A model generated the notes under the pieces. It was not told the DNA's origin and did no database searches. It saw nothing but the letters and a program-made list of their open reading frames with translations. A program made the translations under genes and the position numbers. DNA of 64,000 nt from Parabacteroides sp. PH5-46. Lineage in GTDB: Bacteria; Bacteroidota; Bacteroidia; Bacteroidales; Tannerellaceae. Within the stretch, counting starts at the first letter, position 1, and the number at the start of each line of letters is the position of its first letter. This document shows positions 53,992 through 62,609 of this stretch, one piece after another. The stretch covers positions 19,641-83,640 of the forward strand of contig NZ_JARXXA010000020.1 of assembly GCF_029892785.1 (NCBI RefSeq), in the 5' to 3' direction.

Positions 53992-55058
53992 AAAAGCTAT
54001 CCTTGCGTAAACGTGCGGCATTAGAATTATTCCGGAGGATCAGGAAGAATAAAGTCGTCCTACACGAATTGCGTACCCTTTTCTGGGAATGTACGCTCCG
54101 CTGCAATATTTCTTGCCAGCATTGCGGGAGCGATTGCCGGGTAGTGGCCGATCAGCCGGACATGCCGGTAGAAGACTTCCTGAAGGTGGTAGACAGTATC
54201 ACTCCTCACGTGAATCCCAATAAGGTTTTAGTTATTTTTACCGGAGGAGAGGCCTTGGTGCGTAAAGATATTGAAGTTTGCGGGTTGGAACTCTACCGCC
54301 GGGGCTATCCCTGGGGAATCGTGTCGAACGGTTTGTATCTTACACGTGAACGGCTCGATTCATTATTGGCTTCGGGCCTGCATTCTATTACAATCAGTCT
54401 GGATGGTTTTGAAGAGGCACACAACTGGCTCCGCTGCCATCCCAAAAGCTACGAAAAAGCGCTAAATGCCGTTCGTATGCTGGTAGAAGAAAAAGAAATT
54501 GCCTGGGATATTGTAACATGCGCCAACAAAAAGAATATTGCCGACTTGCCGGCTTTTAAAGATTTCCTGCTTAGTATAGGTGTAAAGAACTGGCGTATTT
54601 TTACGATCTTTCCGGTTGGCAGAGCATCCGAACTCCCCGAACTGCAATTAAGCAACGATGAATTTACAGCTGTTCTTGACTTTATCCGTGAAACACGTAA
54701 AGAAGGAAAAATCCACGTAAATTATGGTTGCGAAGGATTCCTGGGTGAATACGAAACGGAAGTTCGCGATCATTTCTACCAGTGTAATGCAGGGGTTAGC
54801 ACAGCCTCTGTTCTGGCAGACGGCTCTATATCCGGTTGCCCCAGTATCCGGGCCAACTTTCACCAAGGGAATGTCTACAATGACAGCTTCCCCGAGGTTT
54901 GGGAAAACAGATTCAAGCCTTTCCGTGACAGGAAATGGGCAAAAAAAGGCATTTGTGCCGATTGCAAATTATTCCGCTATTGCGAAGGAAACGGCATGCA
55001 CCTTCATGACGACAAGGGTGACCTTTTATTCTGCCATTACCAGCGAATTAACGAATAA
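53988..55058 (+). CDS. radical SAM/SPASM enzyme of the rSAM-lipoprotein type
   Basis: A 356-residue radical SAM enzyme starting at a GTG that overlaps the lipoprotein stop. The [4Fe-4S] motif CxxxCxxC is Cys39, Cys43 and Cys46 (CNISCQHC), with extra Cys35 and Cys50 around it. TGGEAL (85-90) is the SAM-binding GGE motif and SITISLDG follows. The SPASM-like C-terminus has Cys266 with Gly279-x4-Cys284, then Cys323-x2-Cys326-x5-Cys332 and Cys349, enough for auxiliary clusters. The usual fourth Cys of the CX2CX5CX3C block is Gly. Such enzymes modify peptides or proteins, and the two lipoproteins upstream are the likely partners. The product is unknown. Confidence 0.88.
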   Translation: MKKLSLRKRAALELFRRIRKNKVVLHELRTLFWECTLRCNISCQHCGSDCRVVADQPDMPVEDFLKVVDSITPHVNPNKVLVIFTGGEALVRKDIEVCGLELYRRGYPWGIVSNGLYLTRERLDSLLASGLHSITISLDGFEEAHNWLRCHPKSYEKALNAVRMLVEEKEIAWDIVTCANKKNIADLPAFKDFLLSIGVKNWRIFTIFPVGRASELPELQLSNDEFTAVLDFIRETRKEGKIHVNYGCEGFLGEYETEVRDHFYQCNAGVSTASVLADGSISGCPSIRANFHQGNVYNDSFPEVWENRFKPFRDRKWAKKGICADCKLFRYCEGNGMHLHDDKGDLLFCHYQRINE

Positions 55059-55070
55059 GCAATACAGCTA

Positions 55071-56444
55071 TCATTCTTTCAGGTTCCCGTTTCTATCGAA
55101 TATTAGGATGAGAGCACCTCCTTGCAAGCGAAACTCCCAGCCGTTGGCATCCATTTTGTATGAGTTGAGGCTTAATTCTTCCGGGTAGTGATACCGGATA
55201 TAATCTATTATCTTCTGATAAGGAGTCAATTCGCTTGTTTCGGCAGCAATGAAAGCACCTTTCATATCGAACTGGTAACCTTGTCCGTTTGTCAAGACAA
55301 TATAATAGCCATAAGACACCTTGTTGTCAGCTTTACTTATCTCAGCATCCGGATCTTGTTCTTTCAAATATGAATAAATCGCGGCAGGCAATATGTCATA
55401 CAGCGCCTCGGGAAAAGGACGTCCATGACCGTCTACATTCTGCCAGCTACCAGCTTCATCCACTGTAAAGTCAAAACCATTCGGGATACTAACCTCAAAG
55501 ATATATTCATCCATCCAGAGAGGCGTTCTAATAGAGAGATGTTTCTCGCCTCCAAAGTAAGCATCAATAAAAGCATGGATCTGTTCACTCGGGACAACAA
55601 CGCTTTGCTTTTCCGGGTCATAAACATAGGTGGTGGAAGGACCGACCCTCACCTCGTAAGCATCTCTCCCTATCCTGCTTATAGCTGTAATTTGAGCTTT
55701 CGGATAGTTGGTTTTTAACTTCCCCTGAAGGTCTTCAGGCAAAGACTCTAAGACTGCATTGGGGACAAGCATTTCTTCGTCGCCGGCAAGCCGTATCCAT
55801 TCACTTACCTTGTTAAATTCCAGGTAATAATCATTTCCCAACCAAATGCAATACAAGGGGTCATAGTCGCCCGTTTCAAAGGAGCGAACAAGTGTTTTAG
55901 GCTTTTCTTCCGGAAAATGCGTTGATATAAACTGCTGTATACCGGCAGATAAGTCTTCATATTCTGATACAGCCAAAGGAGTACCGATTAATGAGCCCCA
56001 TCTGAAGGCCAGACGTTGGCCGTCCGACAAGGTAATTCTTTCGCCATAATGTGTTTTAGTATAGGAGGTAACTGATTGTCCGTCGAAATCAGCATCCACT
56101 ACTGTCTCTATTCCCGAGCCAACAAAGCCTTCCGGATATTCAGTCAACGAAAGCCCCTCTAAAGATGAAAGCTGTAGCCAAAGCCCTTCTTCGTCAAATT
56201 CTATCTGAATACCATTCGGGTAGGTTACAACAAACTGAGCCCCTGTTTCAGGATCAGGCGTTTCCAGTTTCATTACCTTCTCCGGTAAATCATTCTCAAA
56301 CCAACTATCAAGAAAGACAGTTGCATAATAAGGCAGATTATCTTTTGATATTTCCCGGATAACATCTCCTTCGTCACTGGAACATGACATCAATAAAATG
56401 AAAGACATCAGGAATAGAATTCCGTTTTTCCCTTTTCGTATCAT
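55071..56444 (-). CDS. PepSY-like repeat lipoprotein
   Basis: A 457-residue lipoprotein (lipobox LMSC, Cys21) built of repeated beta-helix modules like the PepSY-like/BLIP-like family of Bacteroidetes. Recurrent units have the form strand, short turn with D or G, then W-x-x-(V/L): for example YPNGIQIEFDEEGLWLQL, NDYYLEFNKVSEWIRL and IPNGFDFTVDEAGSWQNVDG, each followed by a helix ending in Leu-Pro and a strand with K/A. At least three such modules are visible, and the last repeat ends at the C-terminus (LILIFDRNGNLKE). It converges on the radical SAM gene with a 12-bp gap. Function unknown; periplasmic or surface display is inferred. Confidence 0.75.
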   Translation of the reverse strand: MIRKGKNGILFLMSFILLMSCSSDEGDVIREISKDNLPYYATVFLDSWFENDLPEKVMKLETPDPETGAQFVVTYPNGIQIEFDEEGLWLQLSSLEGLSLTEYPEGFVGSGIETVVDADFDGQSVTSYTKTHYGERITLSDGQRLAFRWGSLIGTPLAVSEYEDLSAGIQQFISTHFPEEKPKTLVRSFETGDYDPLYCIWLGNDYYLEFNKVSEWIRLAGDEEMLVPNAVLESLPEDLQGKLKTNYPKAQITAISRIGRDAYEVRVGPSTTYVYDPEKQSVVVPSEQIHAFIDAYFGGEKHLSIRTPLWMDEYIFEVSIPNGFDFTVDEAGSWQNVDGHGRPFPEALYDILPAAIYSYLKEQDPDAEISKADNKVSYGYYIVLTNGQGYQFDMKGAFIAAETSELTPYQKIIDYIRYHYPEELSLNSYKMDANGWEFRLQGGALILIFDRNGNLKE

Positions 56445-56522
56445 ATCTTAATAATCTAAAGTTTACAATTCCCTTGATAATAACAAATATATGCAATATA
56501 CCATGAAACACGTCTTTTTGTC

Positions 56523-56553
56523 TTGTAAAATAATATAAAAAGAAGTAAATTTG
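56523..56553 (+). promoter_or_regulatory. -33/-7 promoter for the GH123-like gene
   Basis: TTG at 56523-56525 and TAAATTTG at 56546-56553 are 20 bp apart, giving a leader of about 20 nt before the ATG at 56580. Confidence 0.75.
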
Positions 56554-56579
56554 CTTGATAAACCTAATTGATAAATCAC

Positions 56580-58259
56580 ATGAAATACGCTCTTCTTTTC
56601 TGTTCTATTCTGCTCTTTGCACAGTTCACTACAGCTCAGTCCGTACAGCTAAATTGGGGAAGTACAGATATCCGGTACAACCAAGAAGAAATCCCTAAAG
56701 TGACACCTGCTATCCGCTGGACGGGTACGGCCTGGAAAGGTGAACGAGTAAACGGGCAAGCCGTATTATGGACGGAAGCAGGCGTTTCCGATCTTACGGT
56801 TAGCGTAAGCGACCTGAAAAACGGTGCAAACATCATTCCGGCCTCGGCCATTGAAACCAATTTCGTTCGGTACGTGATGACAGACGAACTAAGCAAAGAC
56901 GGAACCACCGGATGCGGGCATCGCCCCGACCCTTCCGAATGGGATTCGTCTCTTGTTGCCGATATGTTGGACAACGTAAAGTTGTTGGACGTAAAAGCCC
57001 GCTCTACCCAACCCATCTGGATGAATGTATGGGTTCCCTCTGACGCCAAAGCCGGGAAATACAAAGGTACACTTACCATTTCAGGCAAAGACTTTTCTGC
57101 GCGGCAGCTACAAATAGAGCTAAACGTGCTGAATCATACACTTCCTGCTCCGAAGGACTGGGTATTCCACCTAGACCTTTGGCAAAATCCTTACGCAGTA
57201 GCCAGGTATTGCCAGGTGCCATTGTGGAGTAAAGAGCACTTCAACGCCATGCGCCCCATCATGAAAAGACTGGCTGAAGCCGGGCAAAAGGGTATCACTT
57301 GCAGCATTATGCACAAACCCTGGGCCGGACAAACATACGATCACTTCGACAGTATGATAGGACGGATGAAAATGCTGAACGGTACGTGGGCATACGATTA
57401 TACAGTCTTCGACAAATGGGTAGAGTTCATGATGAACGACGTAGGTATTGACAAATACATCTATTGTTACACGATGATTCCGTGGGCCTTACGTTTTGAT
57501 TACTACGACCAGGCAACCGCCAGCATCCGGTTTGTAGAAGCCAAACCGGGCGAAGCGGCCTATGAAGAATACTGGGGAACTTTTCTGAAAGACTTCGCCA
57601 AGCATTTACGCAAGAAAGGCTGGTTCGAGAAAGTAACCATCGCCATGGACGAACGGGGTGAAGAGGCAATGAAAGAAACAATCAAGCTAATACGAAAGGC
57701 TGACCCCGCCTACAAAATATCTGTAGCCGGATATTATCACGAATCCATCCAGTCTGAACTACATGACCTGACGATTGGTTTCGGACACAGCTTTCCAGCC
57801 GAAGTAAGGGAAGCGCGCCGGAAGGCTGGACAAATCAGCAACGTGTACACCTGCTGCGCAGAACCTCGCCCAAACACCTTTACCTTCTCACCTCCAGCTG
57901 AAGCCAGCTGGCTGGGATGGCATGCCATGGCAGGCGATTATGACGGATATCTGCGCTGGGCATACAATAGCTGGACAGAAGATCCACTGAACGACAGCCG
58001 TTTCCGTACCTGGGCTGGCGGAGACTGCTACCTGGTCTATCCCGACAGCCGTAGCAGCATTCGCCTGGAAAGGCTCATCGAAGGGATACAGGATTATGAG
58101 AAAATCCGCCTATTAAGGAAAGAATTCAACTCAAAGGGAGCAACAAGCAAGCTGAAGAAATTAAACGATGCAGTTTCTGCTTTTTCAGCAGAAAGTATCA
58201 CTCCCGATAACGCTGCTGATATGGTAAATCGGGCAAGAAAAATACTGAATAGTATCTAA
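56580..58259 (+). CDS. secreted glycoside hydrolase, GH123/DUF4091 type
   Basis: A 559-residue exported protein from the ATG at 56580 (an in-frame TTG at 56568 is rejected). Signal peptide about 1-19 (FAQFTTAQ). The N-terminal half is beta-rich; the C-terminal half is a TIM-barrel of the DUF4091 family. The candidate catalytic pair is Asp357-Glu358 in VTIAMDERGEEAMKE, which fits the substrate-assisted D-E arrangement of GH123 beta-N-acetylgalactosaminidases. LGWHAMAGDYDGYLRWAYNSW is a conserved C-terminal block. It is a single gene with its own promoter and terminator and no susCD pair beside it. Substrate (GalNAc glycan) is inferred from the family. Confidence 0.82.
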   Translation: MKYALLFCSILLFAQFTTAQSVQLNWGSTDIRYNQEEIPKVTPAIRWTGTAWKGERVNGQAVLWTEAGVSDLTVSVSDLKNGANIIPASAIETNFVRYVMTDELSKDGTTGCGHRPDPSEWDSSLVADMLDNVKLLDVKARSTQPIWMNVWVPSDAKAGKYKGTLTISGKDFSARQLQIELNVLNHTLPAPKDWVFHLDLWQNPYAVARYCQVPLWSKEHFNAMRPIMKRLAEAGQKGITCSIMHKPWAGQTYDHFDSMIGRMKMLNGTWAYDYTVFDKWVEFMMNDVGIDKYIYCYTMIPWALRFDYYDQATASIRFVEAKPGEAAYEEYWGTFLKDFAKHLRKKGWFEKVTIAMDERGEEAMKETIKLIRKADPAYKISVAGYYHESIQSELHDLTIGFGHSFPAEVREARRKAGQISNVYTCCAEPRPNTFTFSPPAEASWLGWHAMAGDYDGYLRWAYNSWTEDPLNDSRFRTWAGGDCYLVYPDSRSSIRLERLIEGIQDYEKIRLLRKEFNSKGATSKLKKLNDAVSAFSAESITPDNAADMVNRARKILNSI

Positions 58260-58271
58260 GTTCAAATAGGA

Positions 58272-58296
58272 AACGAGCAGAATCAAATGGCTCGTT
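58272..58296. repeat. hairpin before the main terminator
   Basis: AACGAGC (58272-58278) and GCTCGTT (58290-58296) form a 7-bp stem with an 11-nt loop. The arms recall ACGAGC of the hairpins at 24738-24818. On the minus strand it is followed by TTTCCTATTTG, so it may serve as a backup terminator for der. Confidence 0.45.
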
Positions 58297-58305
58297 ACCA
58301 AAAAG

Positions 58306-58350
58306 AAATAGCTCCCGTTTTATTTGCAGTCAGACGGGAGCTATTTTTCA
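58306..58350. terminator. bidirectional terminator between the GH123-like gene and der
   Basis: AAATAGCTCCCGT (58306-58318) and ACGGGAGCTATTT (58334-58346) form a 13-bp perfect stem with a 15-nt loop. T-rich tails lie on both strands, serving the convergent genes. Confidence 0.85.
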
Positions 58351-58367
58351 TATATATCTATCGGATA

Positions 58368-59681
58368 TTATTTCTCGCGGATGAAGATATTGATCGGTGT
58401 GCCGCTAAATTCCCAATTTTCACGAATCTTATTCTCCAGAAAACGTCTGTATGGATCTTTCACCCATTGAGGCAAATTACAGAAGAATACAAAAGAAGGA
58501 ACGGCTCCGGCAGGAAGCTGCGTGATGTATTTGATTTTGATATACTTTCCTTTCCAGGCCGGCGGTGGGTAATTTTCGATAATAGGAAGCATTACCTCGT
58601 TCAGTTTGGCCGTAGGTACCCGTTTCCGGCGGTTTTCATACACCTCCTTGGCTGTTTCCAACACCTTAAATATCCGCTGTTTGGTAAGCGCAGAAATGAA
58701 AAGAACCGGAAAATCCTTGAAGGGGGCAAAGCGCTCACGAATTGTATCAATAAAATAAGTAATGGCTTTCTGGCTTTTATCGTCTACCAAGTCCCATTTA
58801 TTAACACAAACGATCAGTCCTTTATTGTTCTTTTGAATCAAGGAGAAGATATTTAAATCCTGGCTTTCAACACCTCTCGTGGCATCAATCATCAAAACGC
58901 AAACATCTGAGTTCTCAATCGCACGGATAGAACGGATTACCGAATAATATTCCAGGTCTTCGTTCACTTTCCCTTTCTTGCGGATACCGGCGGTATCTAC
59001 CAGGTAAAAGTTCAGTCCGAATTTATTGTATTTTGTGTAGATCGAATCACGCGTTGTGCCGGCTATATCCGTAACGATGTGCCGTTCTTCGCCAATAAAC
59101 GCGTTGATCAGTGAAGATTTTCCCGCATTCGGACGTCCTACCACCGCAATACGTGGCAGTTCTTCATCCCTTTCGTCGGGCTTTTCTTCCGGAAGTAGCT
59201 CTACTACTTTATCCAGCAAATCGCCCGAGCCGGAACCATTAATGGCAGAGATGCAATACGGATCTCCCAGTCCCAAAGAATAAAACTCGGCTGAAGAGGC
59301 GTGAAGCTCGAATGTGTCGGCCTTATTTGCTACAACAATAACCGGTTTATCGGAGCGACGTAAGATATTAGCCACATCGTCATCAAGGTCAGCCATACCA
59401 TTCATTGTATCCACCACAAAGAGAATAACGTCTGCTTCTTCTATTGCTATCTGTACTTGCTTATTGATTTCTCCTTCAAATATATCTTCGGAATTGATAA
59501 CCCATCCCCCGGTATCAATTAGTGAGAATTCTTTTCCATTCCAGTCTACTTTGCCATATTGCCGGTCGCGCGTTGTTCCGGCTTCTTCATTTACAATCGC
59601 CTGCCTGCTTTGCGTCAAACGATTAAACAAAGTAGATTTCCCAACGTTTGGTCGCCCAACTATTGCAACTATATTTCCCAT
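58368..59681 (-). CDS. der: ribosome biogenesis GTPase Der (EngA)
   Basis: Essential double-GTPase for 50S assembly. The start is the ATG at 59681, giving [22 protein letters not shown] and 437 residues, the family's usual length; 13 upstream codons of the open frame are dropped. The first G domain has G1 [13 protein letters not shown] and NKAD; the second has G1 [25 protein letters not shown] and NKWDLV. The C-terminal KH-like domain follows ([23 protein letters not shown]). It lies 86 bp after era in the same direction. Confidence 0.95.
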   Translation of the reverse strand: MGNIVAIVGRPNVGKSTLFNRLTQSRQAIVNEEAGTTRDRQYGKVDWNGKEFSLIDTGGWVINSEDIFEGEINKQVQIAIEEADVILFVVDTMNGMADLDDDVANILRRSDKPVIVVANKADTFELHASSAEFYSLGLGDPYCISAINGSGSGDLLDKVVELLPEEKPDERDEELPRIAVVGRPNAGKSSLINAFIGEERHIVTDIAGTTRDSIYTKYNKFGLNFYLVDTAGIRKKGKVNEDLEYYSVIRSIRAIENSDVCVLMIDATRGVESQDLNIFSLIQKNNKGLIVCVNKWDLVDDKSQKAITYFIDTIRERFAPFKDFPVLFISALTKQRIFKVLETAKEVYENRRKRVPTAKLNEVMLPIIENYPPPAWKGKYIKIKYITQLPAGAVPSFVFFCNLPQWVKDPYRRFLENKIRENWEFSGTPINIFIREK

Positions 59682-59707
59682 TTTATTAACGATTAATGAT
59701 AAAAGAT

Positions 59708-59755
59708 TAATGATTAACAATCAAAGAAAAGCTTCTTATTAACTGTTAATCATTA
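59708..59755. repeat. 12-bp inverted repeat between era and der
   Basis: TAATGATTAACA (59708-59719) and TGTTAATCATTA (59744-59755) are perfect inverted copies with a 24-bp spacer. On the minus strand the stem is followed by ATCTTTTATC, so it may weakly terminate or stabilise the era transcript. No exact TAnnTTTG for der was found here. Confidence 0.45.
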
Positions 59756-59767
59756 TTAGTTTATCGT

Positions 59768-60661
59768 TTATTCCAGACGGTAACCGAACGCTCTTAATGT
59801 GTTGTCGCGGTTACGCCAGTCTTTTTCCACTTTGACAAACATTTCAAGGAATACTTTTTTGTCAAAGAAGCGTTCTATATCCTTTCGCGCTGTTGTACCC
59901 ACCTTTTTGATTGATATTCCTTTGGGGCCTATGATGATTCCTTTCTGGGAATCTCTTTCTACTATAATGAGCGCTTTGATACGTATAAGATTTTCTTCTT
60001 CCTTAAACTGTTCAACAACTACTTCTACCGCATAGGGTATTTCCTGTTGATAATAAAGAAGAATTTTTTCACGGATAATCTCCGTCACAAAGAAACGGGC
60101 TGGTTTATCAGTCAACGCATCCTTCTCAAAATAAGGAGGCGAATCAGGCATCAAGGTTTCCACCCGCCGTTTTACATGATCCATATTGAAGTTGGACAGA
60201 GCAGAGACAGGTATAATTTCAGCCGTCGGCAAAATTTCCGCCCAATGCTCTACCAGTTTTTCCAGTCCGGCCTGATCTGTCAGGTCTATTTTATTTATAA
60301 GAAGTAATACGGGATAATCTACCTTTTGAACCTTTTGTAAAAACTCTTCATTCTTGTCTATCGTTTCTACGACATCGGTTACATACAGCAATACATCTGC
60401 ATCGCCTAAAGCAGATTCGGAAAAATTAAGCATGGATTCCTGCAGCTTGTAATTCGGACGCAACACACCGGGTGTATCCGAGTAAACGATCTGCATGTCT
60501 TCAGTATTTACAATACCCATAATCCGGTGGCGCGTAGTCTGCGCTTTCGAGGTGATGATAGAGATCCGCTCTCCCACCAGCCGGTTCATCAGAGTAGATT
60601 TCCCTACATTCGGATTACCAACGATATTGACAAAACCTGATTTATGCTTTCTTTCCGTCAT
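59768..60661 (-). CDS. era: GTPase Era
   Basis: 16S rRNA-binding GTPase in 30S maturation. 297 residues. G1 is [15 protein letters not shown] (about 14-28), then SDTPGVLRP and NKIDL. The C-terminal KH domain includes [46 protein letters not shown]. It overlaps the 3' end of fabH by 20 bp, so translation is probably coupled. Confidence 0.96.
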   Translation of the reverse strand: MTERKHKSGFVNIVGNPNVGKSTLMNRLVGERISIITSKAQTTRHRIMGIVNTEDMQIVYSDTPGVLRPNYKLQESMLNFSESALGDADVLLYVTDVVETIDKNEEFLQKVQKVDYPVLLLINKIDLTDQAGLEKLVEHWAEILPTAEIIPVSALSNFNMDHVKRRVETLMPDSPPYFEKDALTDKPARFFVTEIIREKILLYYQQEIPYAVEVVVEQFKEEENLIRIKALIIVERDSQKGIIIGPKGISIKKVGTTARKDIERFFDKKVFLEMFVKVEKDWRNRDNTLRAFGYRLE

Positions 60662-61640
60662 AGGCCCATTTCAGATAGATGGCTCCCCAAGTGAAACCGG
60701 CGCCAAAAGCTGTAAGGATTAGATTGTCTCCTTTCTTCAGCCTGTCTTCATATTCCCATAAACATAGGGGAATGGTTCCGGCACTGGTATTGCCATATTT
60801 CTGAATATTAATCATTACTTTATCTTTTACACCTAAGCGTCTGGCTACAGCGTCAATAATACGCAAATTAGCCTGATGAGGAACGATCCAGTCGATATCC
60901 TCTTTCTCCAGATTGTTGCGCTTTACTACTTCAATGGATACGTCAGCCATATACGTTACAGCATGCTTAAACACATACTGTCCGTCTTGGTAAACATAGT
61001 GCATATGTTTGTCTACTGTTTCATGCGATGCAGGATAAGCAGAGCCTCCGCCTTTCATATTCAGGTGTTCTACCCCTGTACCATCCGTACGCATAATCGT
61101 GTCTATTATACCAAGGTCTTCGTGCGTAGCTTCCAGCAGGACAGCTCCACAAGCATCACCAAAGAGAGGACAGGTCGTGCGGTCGGTATAGTCGGTAATA
61201 GATGTCATTTTATCTCCGGCAACTACCACTACTTTTTTGTAACGGCCCGAACGAATAAAATTAGCACCTGTTTCCAAGCCGCTCAAAAATCCGGCACACG
61301 CTGAATGCAAATCAAATGTAAAAGCATTTTTGCAACCGGATTGATGTGCAATCATAGAGGCTGCCGAAGGGAAATGATAATCGGGAGTAGTAGTCGCACA
61401 AATAAGTGCATCAACCTCTTCCGCATTTGTTTTTGTCTTTTCAAATAATTGATTGACGGCCCTTACAGCCATGTATGACAAACCAAGTCCTTTCCCCAAT
61501 ACCCGGCGTTCTTTAATCCCTACGCGTGTAGTTATCCACTCATCGTTTGTGTCAACCATTCGTGAGATATCTTCATTGGTCAAAATATCTTCGGGAGCGT
61601 AAGCACCTATCCCTGTAATAATAGCGTTTATCGTATCCAT
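60642..61640 (-). CDS. fabH: beta-ketoacyl-ACP synthase III
   Basis: Starts fatty-acid synthesis by condensing an acyl-CoA primer with malonyl-ACP. 332 residues. The catalytic triad is visible: Cys115 in [11 protein letters not shown], His255 in [11 protein letters not shown] and Asn284 in [13 protein letters not shown] terminator hairpin separates it from the upstream rpmF, and no TAnnTTTG box was found in the gap, so expression may depend on partial read-through. Confidence 0.96.
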   Translation of the reverse strand: MDTINAIITGIGAYAPEDILTNEDISRMVDTNDEWITTRVGIKERRVLGKGLGLSYMAVRAVNQLFEKTKTNAEEVDALICATTTPDYHFPSAASMIAHQSGCKNAFTFDLHSACAGFLSGLETGANFIRSGRYKKVVVVAGDKMTSITDYTDRTTCPLFGDACGAVLLEATHEDLGIIDTIMRTDGTGVEHLNMKGGGSAYPASHETVDKHMHYVYQDGQYVFKHAVTYMADVSIEVVKRNNLEKEDIDWIVPHQANLRIIDAVARRLGVKDKVMINIQKYGNTSAGTIPLCLWEYEDRLKKGDNLILTAFGAGFTWGAIYLKWAYDGKKA

Positions 61641-61662
61641 TTTTTAATCATCACTTAGTTAC

Positions 61663-61690
61663 AAAAAAGCCCTAAATCGAATTTAGGGCT
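61663..61690 (-). terminator. terminator hairpin between rpmF and fabH
   Basis: AGCCCTAAAT (61668-61677) and ATTTAGGGCT (61681-61690) form a near-loopless stem. On the minus strand it ends in a run of six Ts (61663-61668), as expected for an intrinsic terminator behind rpmF. It lies inside what is otherwise a conserved gene string. Confidence 0.8.
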
Positions 61691-61731
61691 ATTTCTTTTA
61701 GTTTGTTTCCCACATTGTGTGAGAATCAAAC

Positions 61732-61917
61732 TTATACAGCAACTTCTTTTTCAATTGCTAACTTACCTCTGTAATAGCCGCACTCACCACACACTGTATG
61801 ATAAATATGCCATGCCCCGCAATTTGGGCATATAGCCATTGTTGGTACTACAGCCTTGTCGTGCGTACGTCTTTTGGCTGTTCTTGATTTTCCTTGTCTT
61901 CTTTTAGGATGTGCCAT
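61732..61917 (-). CDS. rpmF: 50S ribosomal protein L32
   Basis: A 61-residue ribosomal protein. MAHPKRRQGKSRTAKRRTHDK is the basic N-terminus. The zinc ribbon has two Cys pairs, CPNCGAW (about 33-39) and CGECGYY (about 48-54), so this is the zinc-binding form. It lies between the DUF177 gene (upstream, 21 bp) and fabH, an order widespread in bacteria. Confidence 0.97.
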   Translation of the reverse strand: MAHPKRRQGKSRTAKRRTHDKAVVPTMAICPNCGAWHIYHTVCGECGYYRGKLAIEKEVAV

Positions 61918-61938
61918 TTTTTATATATTTAATTATTA

Positions 61939-62520
61939 TCATTCATTATCTATCAGACCCTTCAGGGCATCCCAGCGGGGGTCTGTGGTGTCAGCAACAT
62001 CATCGTCTATCGAAATACCATCGACGCTGCTGTCATCGCTGTCAAATTCTTCATCATCGTCCGTACTTTTAGTTGTATGCTTTTTCAGCTTGGAAGACAT
62101 GGCTTTATTACATTTGCCGGGAGGATGCACATGCTTCATCGGCACCGTCAATGCAATAAATTCATAAATGAACCATGCCAAGTTAATGGCACCTTCATCT
62201 TCCGGAATCACAACTATTTCGTCACTTTCTTCGGCATACTCTTTGCCGAACTTTACAACCAGACGATTCTGAGTTTCTATGGGTAATTCCATATCGTCAA
62301 GACATCGGTCGCATGGCACCAGAACTGTTCCTGTTATCTGAAAATTCATTTCAAACATGACAGACGAACGTTTCACGCTCAAGTCAACCTTTACCTTTCC
62401 TCTCTGGACCTCGGTTCCGTCGATGTCCAAGAAAAACTTGTTCTCCAATAAATACTCGAATTGATGCACCCCCGGAGAAAGGTTTTTCAAATCTATCTTA
62501 TATGTATCAAATTTCCCCAA
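61939..62520 (-). CDS. DUF177 (YceD-like) protein
   Basis: A 193-residue YceD/DUF177 family protein, linked with 23S rRNA accumulation in other bacteria and typically encoded next to rpmF. The conserved core is MNFQITGTVLVPCDRCLDDMELPIE (about 58-82) with a CxxC pair. The downstream NLAWFIYEFIALTVPMKHVHPPGKCNK matches the family's C-terminal motif. The Bacteroidetes-type acidic tail (STDDDEEFDSDDSSVDGISIDDD) is long. It starts the DUF177-rpmF unit from the promoter at 62544-62575. Confidence 0.88.
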   Translation of the reverse strand: MGKFDTYKIDLKNLSPGVHQFEYLLENKFFLDIDGTEVQRGKVKVDLSVKRSSVMFEMNFQITGTVLVPCDRCLDDMELPIETQNRLVVKFGKEYAEESDEIVVIPEDEGAINLAWFIYEFIALTVPMKHVHPPGKCNKAMSSKLKKHTTKSTDDDEEFDSDDSSVDGISIDDDVADTTDPRWDALKGLIDNE

Positions 62521-62543
62521 AGTATTTTAGTGTAAAAACCTTG

Positions 62544-62575
62544 CAAAGGTACGAAAAAACAAAATATATTCACAA
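62544..62575 (-). promoter_or_regulatory. -33/-7 promoter for DUF177-rpmF
   Basis: Minus-strand TACCTTTG (62551-62544) with TTG (62575-62573) 21 bp upstream. The DUF177 ATG at 62520 follows after a short leader. Confidence 0.65.
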
Positions 62576-62609
62576 CTATATAACTTGTTATTTTTAGACA
62601 ATCTTAAAA

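Noticed and set aside
58287..58856. 189-codon plus-strand frame over the der 3' end
   Set aside because: It begins inside the terminator hairpins and is antisense to the conserved KH-like domain of der.
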